Shown here piece by piece: positions 38,019 to 45,986 of a stretch of 64,000 nucleotides of DNA. The number at the start of each line of letters is the position of its first letter. The first letter of the stretch is position 1. The translations under genes and the position numbers were made by a program. The notes below the pieces were generated by a model. The model worked only from the letters and a program-made list of their open reading frames with translations, made no database searches and had not been told where the DNA came from. Source of the DNA: Streptomyces venezuelae ATCC 10712 (GTDB taxonomy: Bacteria; Actinomycetota; Actinomycetes; Streptomycetales; Streptomycetaceae); contig NZ_CP029197.1 of NCBI RefSeq assembly GCF_008639165.1, positions 7,382,001-7,446,000 of the forward strand, given 5' to 3'.

Positions 38019-39377
38019 TCACGTCCGAGCGGTACGGATGAGCTTCCTGTTGGCGAACTCGTCGATGCCCGCCCGGCCCAGCTCGCGGCCGAAGCCGGAC
38101 AACTTGACGCCACCGAAGGGCAGTTCCGCGCTTTCGAGGCCGACGCCGTTGATGAAGACCATGCCGGCGTCGATCCTGTCGGCGACGCGCAGCGCCTGCT
38201 CGGGGTCCGTCGTGAACACATAGGAGCCCAGCCCGTACGGGGTGTCGTTCGCCAGCTGTACGGCCTCGTCCTCGGATCCGACCCGGTAGACGGTCGCGAC
38301 GGGACCGAAGAGCTCCTCGGCGGCCGACGGCGACGTCGGCGAGACGCCCGTCAGCACGCCGGGCGGGAAGTACGCCCCTTCTCGCTGTCGTACGGAGACG
38401 AAGGTCGCCCCTTCCCCGACGATGCGCTCGACCTGTTCCTCGACGTACTCGGCGGCGGCCACCGAGGAGAGCGGCGCCAGGCCGTCGGTCAGGGCGAGCA
38501 CCTTCTCGGTGAACCTGTCGAGGAAGGCGTCGTAGACGTCCTCGGCGACGATGAACCGCTTCCCGGCGTTGCACGCCTGGCCGGCGTTCTCGAACCGCGC
38601 CTCGACCGCCGCCTGGACCGTGGCGTCGAGGTCGTCGGTCGACAGCACGATGAAGGGGTCCGAGCCGCCCAGTTCGAGCACCACCTTCTTGAGGCTGCGC
38701 CCGGCCTTCTCGGCGACCTCCGCGCCGGCCCGCTCCGAACCGGTGAAGGAGACGCCCTGCACGCGGGGGTCGGCGATGGCGCGGCCGATCTGCTCGCCGG
38801 TGGCGTGGACGTTGACGTAGCAGCCCTGGGGGAAGCCCGCGTCCGTGAACAGCTGCTGGAGAGCCGCGGACGACTCCGGACACTGCGACGCGTGCTTGAG
38901 CACGATGGTGTTGCCCAGCGCGAGGTTGGGCGCGGCGAACCGGGCCACCTGGTAGTACGGATAGTTCCAGGGCATGATCCCCAGCAGCACGCCGACCGGC
39001 TGGCGGCGGATGAAGGCGGTGCCCTCTCCCTCCAGGAGCTCGATCGGCTCGTCGGTGAGGAACCTCTCCGCGTTCTCGGCGTAGTACCGGTAGATCGAGG
39101 CGCTGAACTCGACCTCCCCGACGGCCTCGTCCACCGGCTTGCCCATCTCCCGGTGGATGATCTCGGCGAGCTGCCGGCTGCGCTCGCTGTGCAGGGTGGC
39201 GACGGTGTGCAACAGCTGGGCGCGCTGTGCCACGGAGGTCTGCCTCGACCAGTCCGTGTAGGCGTTCGCCGCCGCGTCGAGCGCCGCGTCGACGGTCTCG
39301 TCCGTCGCGGTGGGGTACTCCTTGACCAGCTTGCCGCTGGCGGGGTCCACCACCGCGTACACGTGCCGCTTCGCCAT
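38019..39377 (-). CDS. Aldehyde dehydrogenase, succinate-semialdehyde type
   Basis: 452 residues. The catalytic Cys269 is in ENAGQACNAGKRF and the general base Glu235 in VLELGGSDPF. The sequence style is that of the short SSADH-like family. AAGGAG precedes the ATG at 39377. It would oxidise an aldehyde, possibly an omega-oxo acid, to the carboxylate for CoA activation. It is 29 nt upstream of the alcohol dehydrogenase gene. Confidence 0.92.
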   Translation of the reverse strand: MAKRHVYAVVDPASGKLVKEYPTATDETVDAALDAAANAYTDWSRQTSVAQRAQLLHTVATLHSERSRQLAEIIHREMGKPVDEAVGEVEFSASIYRYYAENAERFLTDEPIELLEGEGTAFIRRQPVGVLLGIMPWNYPYYQVARFAAPNLALGNTIVLKHASQCPESSAALQQLFTDAGFPQGCYVNVHATGEQIGRAIADPRVQGVSFTGSERAGAEVAEKAGRSLKKVVLELGGSDPFIVLSTDDLDATVQAAVEARFENAGQACNAGKRFIVAEDVYDAFLDRFTEKVLALTDGLAPLSSVAAAEYVEEQVERIVGEGATFVSVRQREGAYFPPGVLTGVSPTSPSAAEELFGPVATVYRVGSEDEAVQLANDTPYGLGSYVFTTDPEQALRVADRIDAGMVFINGVGLESAELPFGGVKLSGFGRELGRAGIDEFANRKLIRTART

Positions 39378-39403
39378 ACTGACTCCTTCGTCGTGATGCG
39401 GGT

Positions 39404-40108
39404 TCATACGGGGGCCCCGGCCGTGCGGGCCGGGTACGGGTCCAAGGCCGCGTTGCGGTCGTGCAGCGCGCGGTAGGCGCGGAAGTAGACGAATCCCTGG
39501 GTGCCCCAGGTCGCCAGCGCGGCGGTGTAGAAGATCGTGCGGTTCGCGTCGTCGAACGGCAGGGGAAAGAAGTCGTACGTGATCGCGATGGTGGTCCCGG
39601 CGGCCGTGACCAGTGCCGTCCAGACCGCCGGCCACCGCGCGCCCGCGCCCCAGAGCCGTTTGACGAAGTAGCAGAGGAACACGGCCGTGCAGAGGTTGAC
39701 GACGACGTAGAACACGGAGACCCAGAACGCACCACGGTCGGTGTGGAGATCCGCGCCGTGGAAGGGGCGGAGGAACAGGGCGGCCACGATCGCGACCCCG
39801 AACACGGCGACGTCGACGCTGCGGCTCGGCTTGTAGCGATGGGTGACCTTCATCAGGCCCAGGACCAGGATGAGGGTGATGCCGACCGACCTGGAGAACG
39901 CGTCGAAGAAGTACGCCAGGTCGTACAGGACGCTGTCGCTCTCGGCTCCGAGCAGCGACCAGAGCAGGAAGTTGCTGCCCGACGTCGCGACGACCATCCA
40001 TTCGAGGCCCAGGAGGTAGTTGCCGTAGCGGCGGATGAACCTCCAGCCGTAGAAGTAGCCGGCGAAGATCATCCACAGGTCGGCAAGGAGGAACAGCGCT
40101 TCCCTCAT
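39404..40108 (-). CDS. Seven-helix membrane protein of unknown function
   Basis: 234 residues with seven predicted membrane segments (starting near residues 5, 32, 66, 95, 128, 158 and 190), rich in aromatic residues such as WMIFAGYFYGW and ITYDFFPLPF. I do not recognise the family. It lies within the catabolic run, 26 nt before the aldehyde dehydrogenase gene and 24 nt after the hydrolase gene, so it is co-transcribed. It could be a transporter, a membrane sensor or a membrane-bound enzyme; nothing in the sequence decides. Confidence 0.75.
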   Translation of the reverse strand: MREALFLLADLWMIFAGYFYGWRFIRRYGNYLLGLEWMVVATSGSNFLLWSLLGAESDSVLYDLAYFFDAFSRSVGITLILVLGLMKVTHRYKPSRSVDVAVFGVAIVAALFLRPFHGADLHTDRGAFWVSVFYVVVNLCTAVFLCYFVKRLWGAGARWPAVWTALVTAAGTTIAITYDFFPLPFDDANRTIFYTAALATWGTQGFVYFRAYRALHDRNAALDPYPARTAGAPV

Positions 40109-40132
40109 CGGAACGCCCCCTCGCGGACGGGT

Positions 40133-41068
40133 TCACGGGATCCGGACATGGTTTCCTCCTCCGCCCACGCGGTTCGCGTGCTGCGAGATGTGGGTCGTGA
40201 CAGGGCCGACGAGGGACTCGGGAAGGTGATGGCCCATGCCGGGAATCACCACGTGCCGGGCCGAGCGGATCGCCCGTACGGTCGCGGCGCCGCCGCTCGG
40301 ATGCACCAGCAGGTCCCGGTCGCCGTGGATGACCAGCGTCGGGGCCGTGATCCCGCTCAGCTGCGCCGTCCGGTCGCCGGAGCGCTGGATCGCCTGGATC
40401 TGGCGCGCCGTGCCGGCCGCCGGATCGCCGGCGCTCCGGTCCCAGCCGCGCGCCGCGATGGCCGCCTCGGCCGCGTCGTCGATGGGATGGCCCACTCCGG
40501 CGACGTGCCGGGTGAGCCGCAGGTGGGCACAGACCGCCGCGGTTCTGTTCTTCGCCGGCGGGGCGGCGAGGAGCCGGATCGTCGACAGGGCCGGCTGACC
40601 GACCTTGCGCGCCCCGGTGGTGGAGTAGACGGAGGTCAGGGACAGGGCCCGCTCGGGTTCCGTGGCCGCGATCGTCTGCGCGATCATCCCGCCCATCGAC
40701 CGCCCGACCAGGTGGACCCGCGCGATCCCGAGATGGTCGAGCACACCGACGGCGTCCTGGGCCATGTCGGCCAGCGCGTACGCGTCGCCGCGCGGACGCG
40801 CGGCGATCTGACGCCAGGTCCCGGGCGGGGGCGCGGCGACGAACGTCGACTGGCCGACGTCACGGTTGTCGATCGCGACGACCCGGAAACCGCGGGCGAC
40901 GAGGGAGTCGACGAACGAGTCCGTCCAGAAGGTGAGGTCTTCGCCCAGTCCCGCGATGAGCAGCATCGCGGGGTCGTCCTTGTCGCCGTGGTCCCGGAAG
41001 CAGATCGTCATCCCGGACGGCAGGGTCGCGTACTGGTCGGCGCTCTCGACGGCGCTCGTCTCAGGCAC
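40133..41068 (-). CDS. Alpha/beta hydrolase (esterase/lactonase type)
   Basis: 311 residues. The nucleophile Ser124 is in GRSMGGM, an acid is likely in HGDRDLLV, and the His is in GMGHHLP. It overlaps the monooxygenase gene by 8 nt. Baeyer-Villiger monooxygenases produce esters or lactones, and a coupled hydrolase commonly opens them (as ChnC does in cyclohexanone breakdown), so ester or lactone hydrolysis is the best reading. Confidence 0.9.
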   Translation of the reverse strand: MPETSAVESADQYATLPSGMTICFRDHGDKDDPAMLLIAGLGEDLTFWTDSFVDSLVARGFRVVAIDNRDVGQSTFVAAPPPGTWRQIAARPRGDAYALADMAQDAVGVLDHLGIARVHLVGRSMGGMIAQTIAATEPERALSLTSVYSTTGARKVGQPALSTIRLLAAPPAKNRTAAVCAHLRLTRHVAGVGHPIDDAAEAAIAARGWDRSAGDPAAGTARQIQAIQRSGDRTAQLSGITAPTLVIHGDRDLLVHPSGGAATVRAIRSARHVVIPGMGHHLPESLVGPVTTHISQHANRVGGGGNHVRIP

Positions 41069-42596
41069 GGGTGGCTCGCCTCCCGCCGGGTGCCGGCGCG
41101 GCCGCCCGTCGGGCGCCGAACCGGAGGTTCTCGTCGGCCACGGGGCCGCGCAGCGCCCTGGCGTCCTCGGGGTAGGACATCGCCATCCGCCAGGGCTTCT
41201 CGGGGCCCTGCTTGGGCAGGAGCTTCTCGCCGCGCTTGGCGTACCCCGCCTGGAGGTCCATGACGGGCCTGCGGTTCGTTCCCGGCGGTGCGACCGGAAC
41301 CACCGTGTCGTATCCGCGGGCGTCCATGTGCCTGACCAGGTCGATGAAGTAACGGCACATCAGGCTCACCTTGAGCGTCCAGGACGAGGTGGTGTAGCCG
41401 ATCGCCATCGCCCAGTTCGGGATGCCGCTCAGCAGCATGCCGCGGTAACAGAGCGTGTCGGCGATGTCGATCTGGCGCCCGTCGACCACGATGGGCATGC
41501 CGTCGAAGAGCCGCAGGTTCAGCCCCGTCGCGGTGACGATGACGTCGGCTTCCAGTTCCTCGCCGGACGCCAGGACGATCCCGCGCTTGCTGAACCTCGC
41601 CACGGCGTCGGTGACGACGGAGGCCCTGCCTTCCTTGATCGCGTCGAAGAAGTCGCCGTCCGGTGCCGCGCACAGCCGCTGGTCCCAGGGGTCGTACGGC
41701 GGGTTGAAGTGCTTGTCGACGTCGAATCCCTTGGGCAGGCGCTTGATGTTCTCGCGCCGGATCAGTGCGCGTCCGGCCCTGGGGAAGGTCCGCAGACCCC
41801 TCACGATGGCGTGCTCGGTCCAGATGTTCTTGAACCGCGTCACGGCGTACCCGCGCTCTTCTCCGAGCAGCTTCGTGAGCGCCAGGGCGATCTTGTCGAC
41901 GCGGGGGAGCGGCATGACGTAGGTGGGGGTGCGCTGCAGCATCGTCACGTGCCGGGCGGCGCCCGCCCCGGTGGTCATGGCCGGCACCAGGGTGATCGCG
42001 GTGGCGCCGCTGCCGATGACGACGACCTTCTTGCCGCTGTAGTCGAGGTCCTCCGGCCAGTGCTGCGGATGGACGATCCGGCCCTCGAAGTCGTCCCGCC
42101 CCCGGAACTCCGGGGAGAATCCTTCGTCGTACCGGTAGTAGCCGGTGGCGGCGAAGACCCATCCCGCGTAGATCGTCTTGGTCCGGGCCGCTCCCGTGGC
42201 GGGGTCCGACGTCTGGACGGTGAGGGTCCACCGTGAGTCCGCCGTGGACCACTCCGCGCGGACGACCCGGTGGCCGAGCCTGAGGACGCGCTCCAGGCCG
42301 TTCTCCTCGACGGTCTCCTGGAGGTACCCCTTGATGAGGGGAGCGTCGGCGATCGCGGCTTCGTGGCGCCAGGGCTTGAACGCGTATCCGAACGTGTGGA
42401 GGTCGGAGTCGGAGCGGATGCCGGGATAGCGGAACAGGTCCCAAGTGCCTCCGATGTCATCGCGCGCTTCCAGTACGGCGAGCGACTTGTCGGGCAGCTC
42501 CCGGCTGACATAGGTGGCCGCGCCGATCCCGGAGATCCCTGCTCCGACGATCACCACGTCGAACTCCTCGACGGCGTCCAACACCTCAGCTGTCAT
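41061..42596 (-). CDS. Type I Baeyer-Villiger monooxygenase
   Basis: 511 residues. The FAD Rossmann motif is VGAGISGIG (17-25), the BVMO fingerprint FxGxxxHxxxWP is met exactly by FEGRIVHPQHWP (170-181), and a second NADPH-binding Rossmann motif GSGATA follows. The overall pattern is close to the EtaA-like branch. It should insert oxygen next to a carbonyl using NADPH and O2. It heads the eleven-gene minus-strand run and is preceded by a 270-nt leader carrying upstream element copy A and, further out, a 23-bp palindrome. Confidence 0.92.
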   Translation of the reverse strand: MTAEVLDAVEEFDVVIVGAGISGIGAATYVSRELPDKSLAVLEARDDIGGTWDLFRYPGIRSDSDLHTFGYAFKPWRHEAAIADAPLIKGYLQETVEENGLERVLRLGHRVVRAEWSTADSRWTLTVQTSDPATGAARTKTIYAGWVFAATGYYRYDEGFSPEFRGRDDFEGRIVHPQHWPEDLDYSGKKVVVIGSGATAITLVPAMTTGAGAARHVTMLQRTPTYVMPLPRVDKIALALTKLLGEERGYAVTRFKNIWTEHAIVRGLRTFPRAGRALIRRENIKRLPKGFDVDKHFNPPYDPWDQRLCAAPDGDFFDAIKEGRASVVTDAVARFSKRGIVLASGEELEADVIVTATGLNLRLFDGMPIVVDGRQIDIADTLCYRGMLLSGIPNWAMAIGYTTSSWTLKVSLMCRYFIDLVRHMDARGYDTVVPVAPPGTNRRPVMDLQAGYAKRGEKLLPKQGPEKPWRMAMSYPEDARALRGPVADENLRFGARRAAAPAPGGRRATRA

Positions 42597-42611
42597 GGCG
42601 TTTCCTCGCTG

Positions 42612-42705
42612 TTCCTGTGGCGGTTGCCTCACTGTCGCCAGCCGGGCCCGCCTGCGAGAACGACAGCGGGCACCTGCTTCGCCCGGGCTCGGTGCACGAT
42701 GCACA
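42612..42705 (-). promoter_or_regulatory. Conserved upstream element, copy A (before BVMO operon)
   Basis: On the minus strand: TGTGCA, GTGCACCG, CCCGGGCGAAGC, AGGTGCCCG, CTGTCGTTCTC, then GGCGACAGTGAGG and CCACAGGAA. The CTGTCG/CGACAG and CGGGC/GCCCG pairings of copy B are preserved. It ends 16 nt before the BVMO ATG. An overlapping open frame with Cys codons (CxxCTxPGxSRCP) begins at an upstream ATG, so a leader peptide is an alternative to an RNA element. Confidence 0.7.
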
Positions 42706-42866
42706 GGCGGGCCGGGGCGCTGCGCCCATACGGTGTCCGACGTTCGGGCCGCGGCCCCGGCCGAGCCGGTGGCCCGGCCCTCCCGGGAGCGGGCGGCCGC
42801 CGTCCAGGGCCTGGTCGTGCCGCAGCCGTTGCGACAGCAGGACCGGCGTGATAGAGGTTTGCCCCC

Positions 42867-42889
42867 GGTGTTTAGTGGCACTAAACACC
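42867..42889. promoter_or_regulatory. 23-bp perfect palindrome, probable PucR-regulator operator
   Basis: Arms GGTGTTTAGTG and CACTAAACACC around one central G. It lies in the divergent region between the BVMO operon and the APC permease. The core TGTTTAGTGGnnnTAAACA is found again at 48226-48246, before the PucR-type gene, which makes a shared regulator likely. Confidence 0.75.
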
Positions 42890-43098
42890 TCGCGGCGGTC
42901 GTGCGCAGAGGTCGAACCCGCCACGTCTTCCCGGTCGGGAAGATCCGCCTCCCGCCGCTCCGGCTCAGCCCGCCGCGAGGGAGCCGCGCCCGTTCGTTCG
43001 CGCAGGCGTACCGCCTCACGCACTCCTTCACCCACCCATGACGAGTTCACCCACCCATGACGAGCCGGTACCGGCCCGTGAGCCGAAAGGTGGTCGCG

Positions 43099-44547
43099 AT
43101 GACCGACCCCTCCAAGACAGGGCACGCCGAAGCAGCCGACGGTGAAGCGGGATCGGGGAATCCGCTCCACCGTGGGCTCGGCGTGTCGCAGATCGTGTTC
43201 ATGGTCGTCGCCGCGGCGGCACCGCTCGGGCTCGTGGCCGGCGGGGTGCCGCTCGCCTTCGCCGTGAGCGGCAGCCCGGGGATGCCGCTGTACTTCGCGC
43301 TGTCCACCGTGCTGCTGCTGATCTTCGCGGTCGGTTTCACCCTGATGGCCGGACGGGTACGCAACGCGGGCGCCTTCTACGCCTACGTCCAGGCGGGGCT
43401 CGGCCGCATACCCGGTCTCTCGGCCTCGACCCTCGCGCTCTTCTCCTACACGCTGCTTCTCGTCGGGGTGAACGCCTACGTGGGCGTCGCGACGAGCAAC
43501 GTCATCGAGCGGTACGCCGAGGTCGGCTCCCCGTGGTGGGCGTGGGCGCTCGTCTCGCTGGGCGTCATCGCCTTCCTCGGCTACCGCGACATCGAACTGA
43601 GCGCCAAAGTGCTCGGTGCCGTGCTGGTGCTGGAATCCCTGCTGCTCCTGGTCCTGGACCTCGGCATCGTGGGCCACGGCGGCGCCCACGGCCTGACGGC
43701 CGAGCCGGTGTCGCCCTCGATCGTGGGCACCGGCTCCCTGGGCCTCGGCGTCATGTTCGCCCTCTTCGGGTTCATCGGCTTCGAGGCGACGGCGGTGTTC
43801 CGCAACGAGGCGAAGGACCCCGACGTCACGGTCCCGCGGGCGACATACGTCGCGATCCTGGTGATCGGTGTCTTCTACTCGTTCACCGTGTGGGCGATCG
43901 TGGTGGGTGCGGGCGTCGACGCCGTGGTCGGAGCCGCGCAGGCCGACCCCGAGGGTCTGGTCCTCACGCTGACGCGGAGCTACGTCGGGTCCGTCTGGGC
44001 CGACGCCATGCAACTCCTCCTGATCACCAGCCAGTTCGCCTGCGTACTGGCCTTCCACAACGTCGTGACGCGCTACCAGTTCGCCCTGGCCCGGGCCGGC
44101 GCGCTTCCGGCGCCGCTGGGCGTCGTCCACCCCCGGCACCGCGCGCCGTCGGCGTCCTCGGCCGTCGCCTCGGCGGTCGCGTTCGTCACCACGGTCGTCG
44201 TCGCGGCGCTCGGCCTCGACCCGATCGGGGACCTCTACGCGTGGTTCTCCGGCGCCGCCACCCTCGGCATCGTCCTGCTGATGGCGGCCACCAGCCTCGC
44301 GATCATCGGCTTCTTCCGGCGCGCCGACGAACGGCAGTCGGTGTGGCGGACGGTCGTGGCCCCGGCCGTCGCCTTCCTCGGCCTGGCTTGTGTGGTCTGC
44401 CTGATGGTCGCCAACTTCCCGCTCCTCGTCGGCACCCCCACGGGCGCCTGGGTGATCGGCGGCCTCGTCGCCCTCTCGGCCGTGGCCGGCGCGGTGCAGG
44501 CCCTCGTCCTGCGAGCGCGCCGACCGGCCGTCTACGAGCGACTCTGA
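43099..44547 (+). CDS. APC-superfamily amino acid/amine permease
   Basis: 482 residues with about 12 membrane segments. The N-terminal signature GVSQIVFMVVAAAAPLG and the FIGFEATAVFRNEAKDP segment of helix 6 are typical of the amino acid-polyamine-organocation family. I prefer the ATG at 43099 (AAAGG 7 nt upstream) to one at 43057. It is divergent from the BVMO operon and shares the palindrome 42867-42889, so it probably imports the amine or amino acid from which the pathway substrate comes. Confidence 0.9.
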   Translation: MTDPSKTGHAEAADGEAGSGNPLHRGLGVSQIVFMVVAAAAPLGLVAGGVPLAFAVSGSPGMPLYFALSTVLLLIFAVGFTLMAGRVRNAGAFYAYVQAGLGRIPGLSASTLALFSYTLLLVGVNAYVGVATSNVIERYAEVGSPWWAWALVSLGVIAFLGYRDIELSAKVLGAVLVLESLLLLVLDLGIVGHGGAHGLTAEPVSPSIVGTGSLGLGVMFALFGFIGFEATAVFRNEAKDPDVTVPRATYVAILVIGVFYSFTVWAIVVGAGVDAVVGAAQADPEGLVLTLTRSYVGSVWADAMQLLLITSQFACVLAFHNVVTRYQFALARAGALPAPLGVVHPRHRAPSASSAVASAVAFVTTVVVAALGLDPIGDLYAWFSGAATLGIVLLMAATSLAIIGFFRRADERQSVWRTVVAPAVAFLGLACVVCLMVANFPLLVGTPTGAWVIGGLVALSAVAGAVQALVLRARRPAVYERL

Positions 44548-44584
44548 GCGACGTGCCGGTCAGCTCATGAAGGGCGCGGCGGTC

Positions 44585-44682
44585 TGTGCACCGTGCACCG
44601 CCCCCGGAGGAAGCCGGTGCCCGGTGTCGTTCTCACCATGCCCCTGGCCTGTGACAGTGGGGTACCAGGCAACCGCCACCGG
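44585..44682 (+). promoter_or_regulatory. Conserved upstream element, copy C (before Ord-like gene)
   Basis: On the plus strand: TGTGCA, GTGCACCG, CCCGG, GAAGC, GGTGCCCG, TGTCGTTCTC, then TGTGACAGTGGGG and GCAACCGCCACCGG. It is more diverged than A and B; the TGTCG/TGACA pairing survives with a G-U pair. It starts 38 nt after the permease stop and ends 62 nt before the chosen start of the next gene. Confidence 0.65.
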
Positions 44683-44744
44683 CGAAGTTCCGTTTCGCCG
44701 AGCACCGTGTCGTGGGCGGGCCGGCCGAGGCGCCCAGGGGAGTG

Positions 44745-45806
44745 ATGTTGAAGAATCGGACTGTCGTGGTGGGGCTCGGTGCCACTGGCCGGGCCATCGC
44801 CTCTTCCTTGCTGCGACGCGCGGACGTGGAGATCGTGGGAGCGGCGGACCGGGACCCCCGCGTGGTCGGTCAAGACCTCGGAGTGCTCCTCGCCGGCGCC
44901 GCGAACGGTGTCGTCGTCGTGAGCGACCCGGCCGAGCTGCCCGCCGCCGACCTCGCGATCGTGGCGACCGTCTCGGACCTGCACAGGGCGGCCGACGTCC
45001 TGCTGCCGCTGCTGGAGCGTTCGTACAACGTCCTGAGCATCTGCGAAGAGCTGGCCCATCCATGGCGGAGCCACCCCGATCTGGCCCGGCGGCTCGACGA
45101 CACGGCGAAGGCGCACGGCGTGACCGTCCTGGGCGGCGGGGCGAACCCGGGCGTCCTGATGGACACCCTCCCTCTCCTCCTGACCGCACTGACCCAGCGC
45201 GTGGAGAGCGTGCGGATCCGCCGACGGACGAACATGGCACGCTACGGCGCGATCCTGTCGAAGTTCGGCCTCGGTCTGACCCTCCGCGAGTTCGCGACGG
45301 CTCGCAGCCGGGGCGAGGTCGTCGGGCACCACGGCTTCGAGCAGGCCATCGGGGCGCTCGCGGCCGGGCTCGGATGGGATCTCGACTCGGTGGACGTGGG
45401 AGAGGTCGAACCCGCCGTCGTGACGACTTCGCCGCGCGTCGGGGACCACATGCGTATCGAACCGGGGCAGATCGCGGCGGTCACGCACGCCGCCCGCGGC
45501 GTGCTCAAGGGCGAGGTGGTGATCGATCTGGAGATCACGTTCGGGTTCTTCGACCCGGCCGACGAGGTGGCCGCGGGCGACGACTACCGGATCGTCGGAG
45601 AGGAGCAGGTCGTCGATCTCCGTTCCTCCGTGGGCTTCGACTCCTTCCTCAGCACCGTCGCGGCGGCGGTCAACGCCTCCACCGCGGTCGTCGAGGCGCG
45701 TCCCGGTCTCCTGTCGATGGGTGACCTGCCCGCCCGTTCGGTCGCGGCCAAGGGAGAGCGGCGAGCGGGCCGGACCCCGCTCGGGGCCACGACTTCTCAG
45801 GACTGA
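44745..45806 (+). CDS. 2,4-diaminopentanoate dehydrogenase-like oxidoreductase
   Basis: 353 residues. The N-terminal Rossmann motif VVVGLGATGRAIASSLL and the following dihydrodipicolinate-reductase-like domain, with a C-terminal domain rich in Asn/Gly motifs (LGGGANPGVLMDTLP), match the Ord/DAPDH family, which acts on amino/imino acids with NAD(P)H. The start is uncertain: GTG 44742 and ATG 44745 lie very close to GGGGAG, and a GTG at 44712 is also in frame. It is followed 180 nt later by a flavoprotein oxidase gene. The substrate is inferred only as an amine or imine. Confidence 0.78.
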   Translation: MLKNRTVVVGLGATGRAIASSLLRRADVEIVGAADRDPRVVGQDLGVLLAGAANGVVVVSDPAELPAADLAIVATVSDLHRAADVLLPLLERSYNVLSICEELAHPWRSHPDLARRLDDTAKAHGVTVLGGGANPGVLMDTLPLLLTALTQRVESVRIRRRTNMARYGAILSKFGLGLTLREFATARSRGEVVGHHGFEQAIGALAAGLGWDLDSVDVGEVEPAVVTTSPRVGDHMRIEPGQIAAVTHAARGVLKGEVVIDLEITFGFFDPADEVAAGDDYRIVGEEQVVDLRSSVGFDSFLSTVAAAVNASTAVVEARPGLLSMGDLPARSVAAKGERRAGRTPLGATTSQD

Positions 45807-45947
45807 GACGGAGACGCGCGGAGACGGAGAACCTCCTGTTCGCCGTCTTCGCGCGCCTCGCCGAAGAGCCGCCCGTCACGGTCGATCCGCCGGACGGGAA
45901 CGGGGGCTCGGGCGCGTCGCCGAGCACGCCTCGACGCGGAGTACGAA

Positions 45948-45965
45948 GTGGGGCGGACGCCCCAC
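45948..45965. promoter_or_regulatory. Inverted repeat before DAO-type gene
   Basis: GTGGGGC / GCCCCAC with a 4-nt spacer, directly before the GGAAGGAG ribosome site of the flavoprotein gene. It may be a weak terminator, an RNA hairpin near the ribosome site or an operator. Confidence 0.35.
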
Positions 45966-45986
45966 CTGGAAGGAGATCGGGACAGC

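Noticed and set aside
42612..42705. Copy A of the shared element as a SAM (S-box), glycine or cobalamin riboswitch, because of GGCAACC and similar strings.
   Set aside because: The order of conserved blocks does not fit those classes and copy B lacks GGCAACC. I therefore leave it unassigned.
44567..44744. A Cys-containing leader peptide starting at ATG 44567 over element copy C.
   Set aside because: That frame does not stop before the Ord-like gene but runs far into it, so a simple short leader is not supported here.
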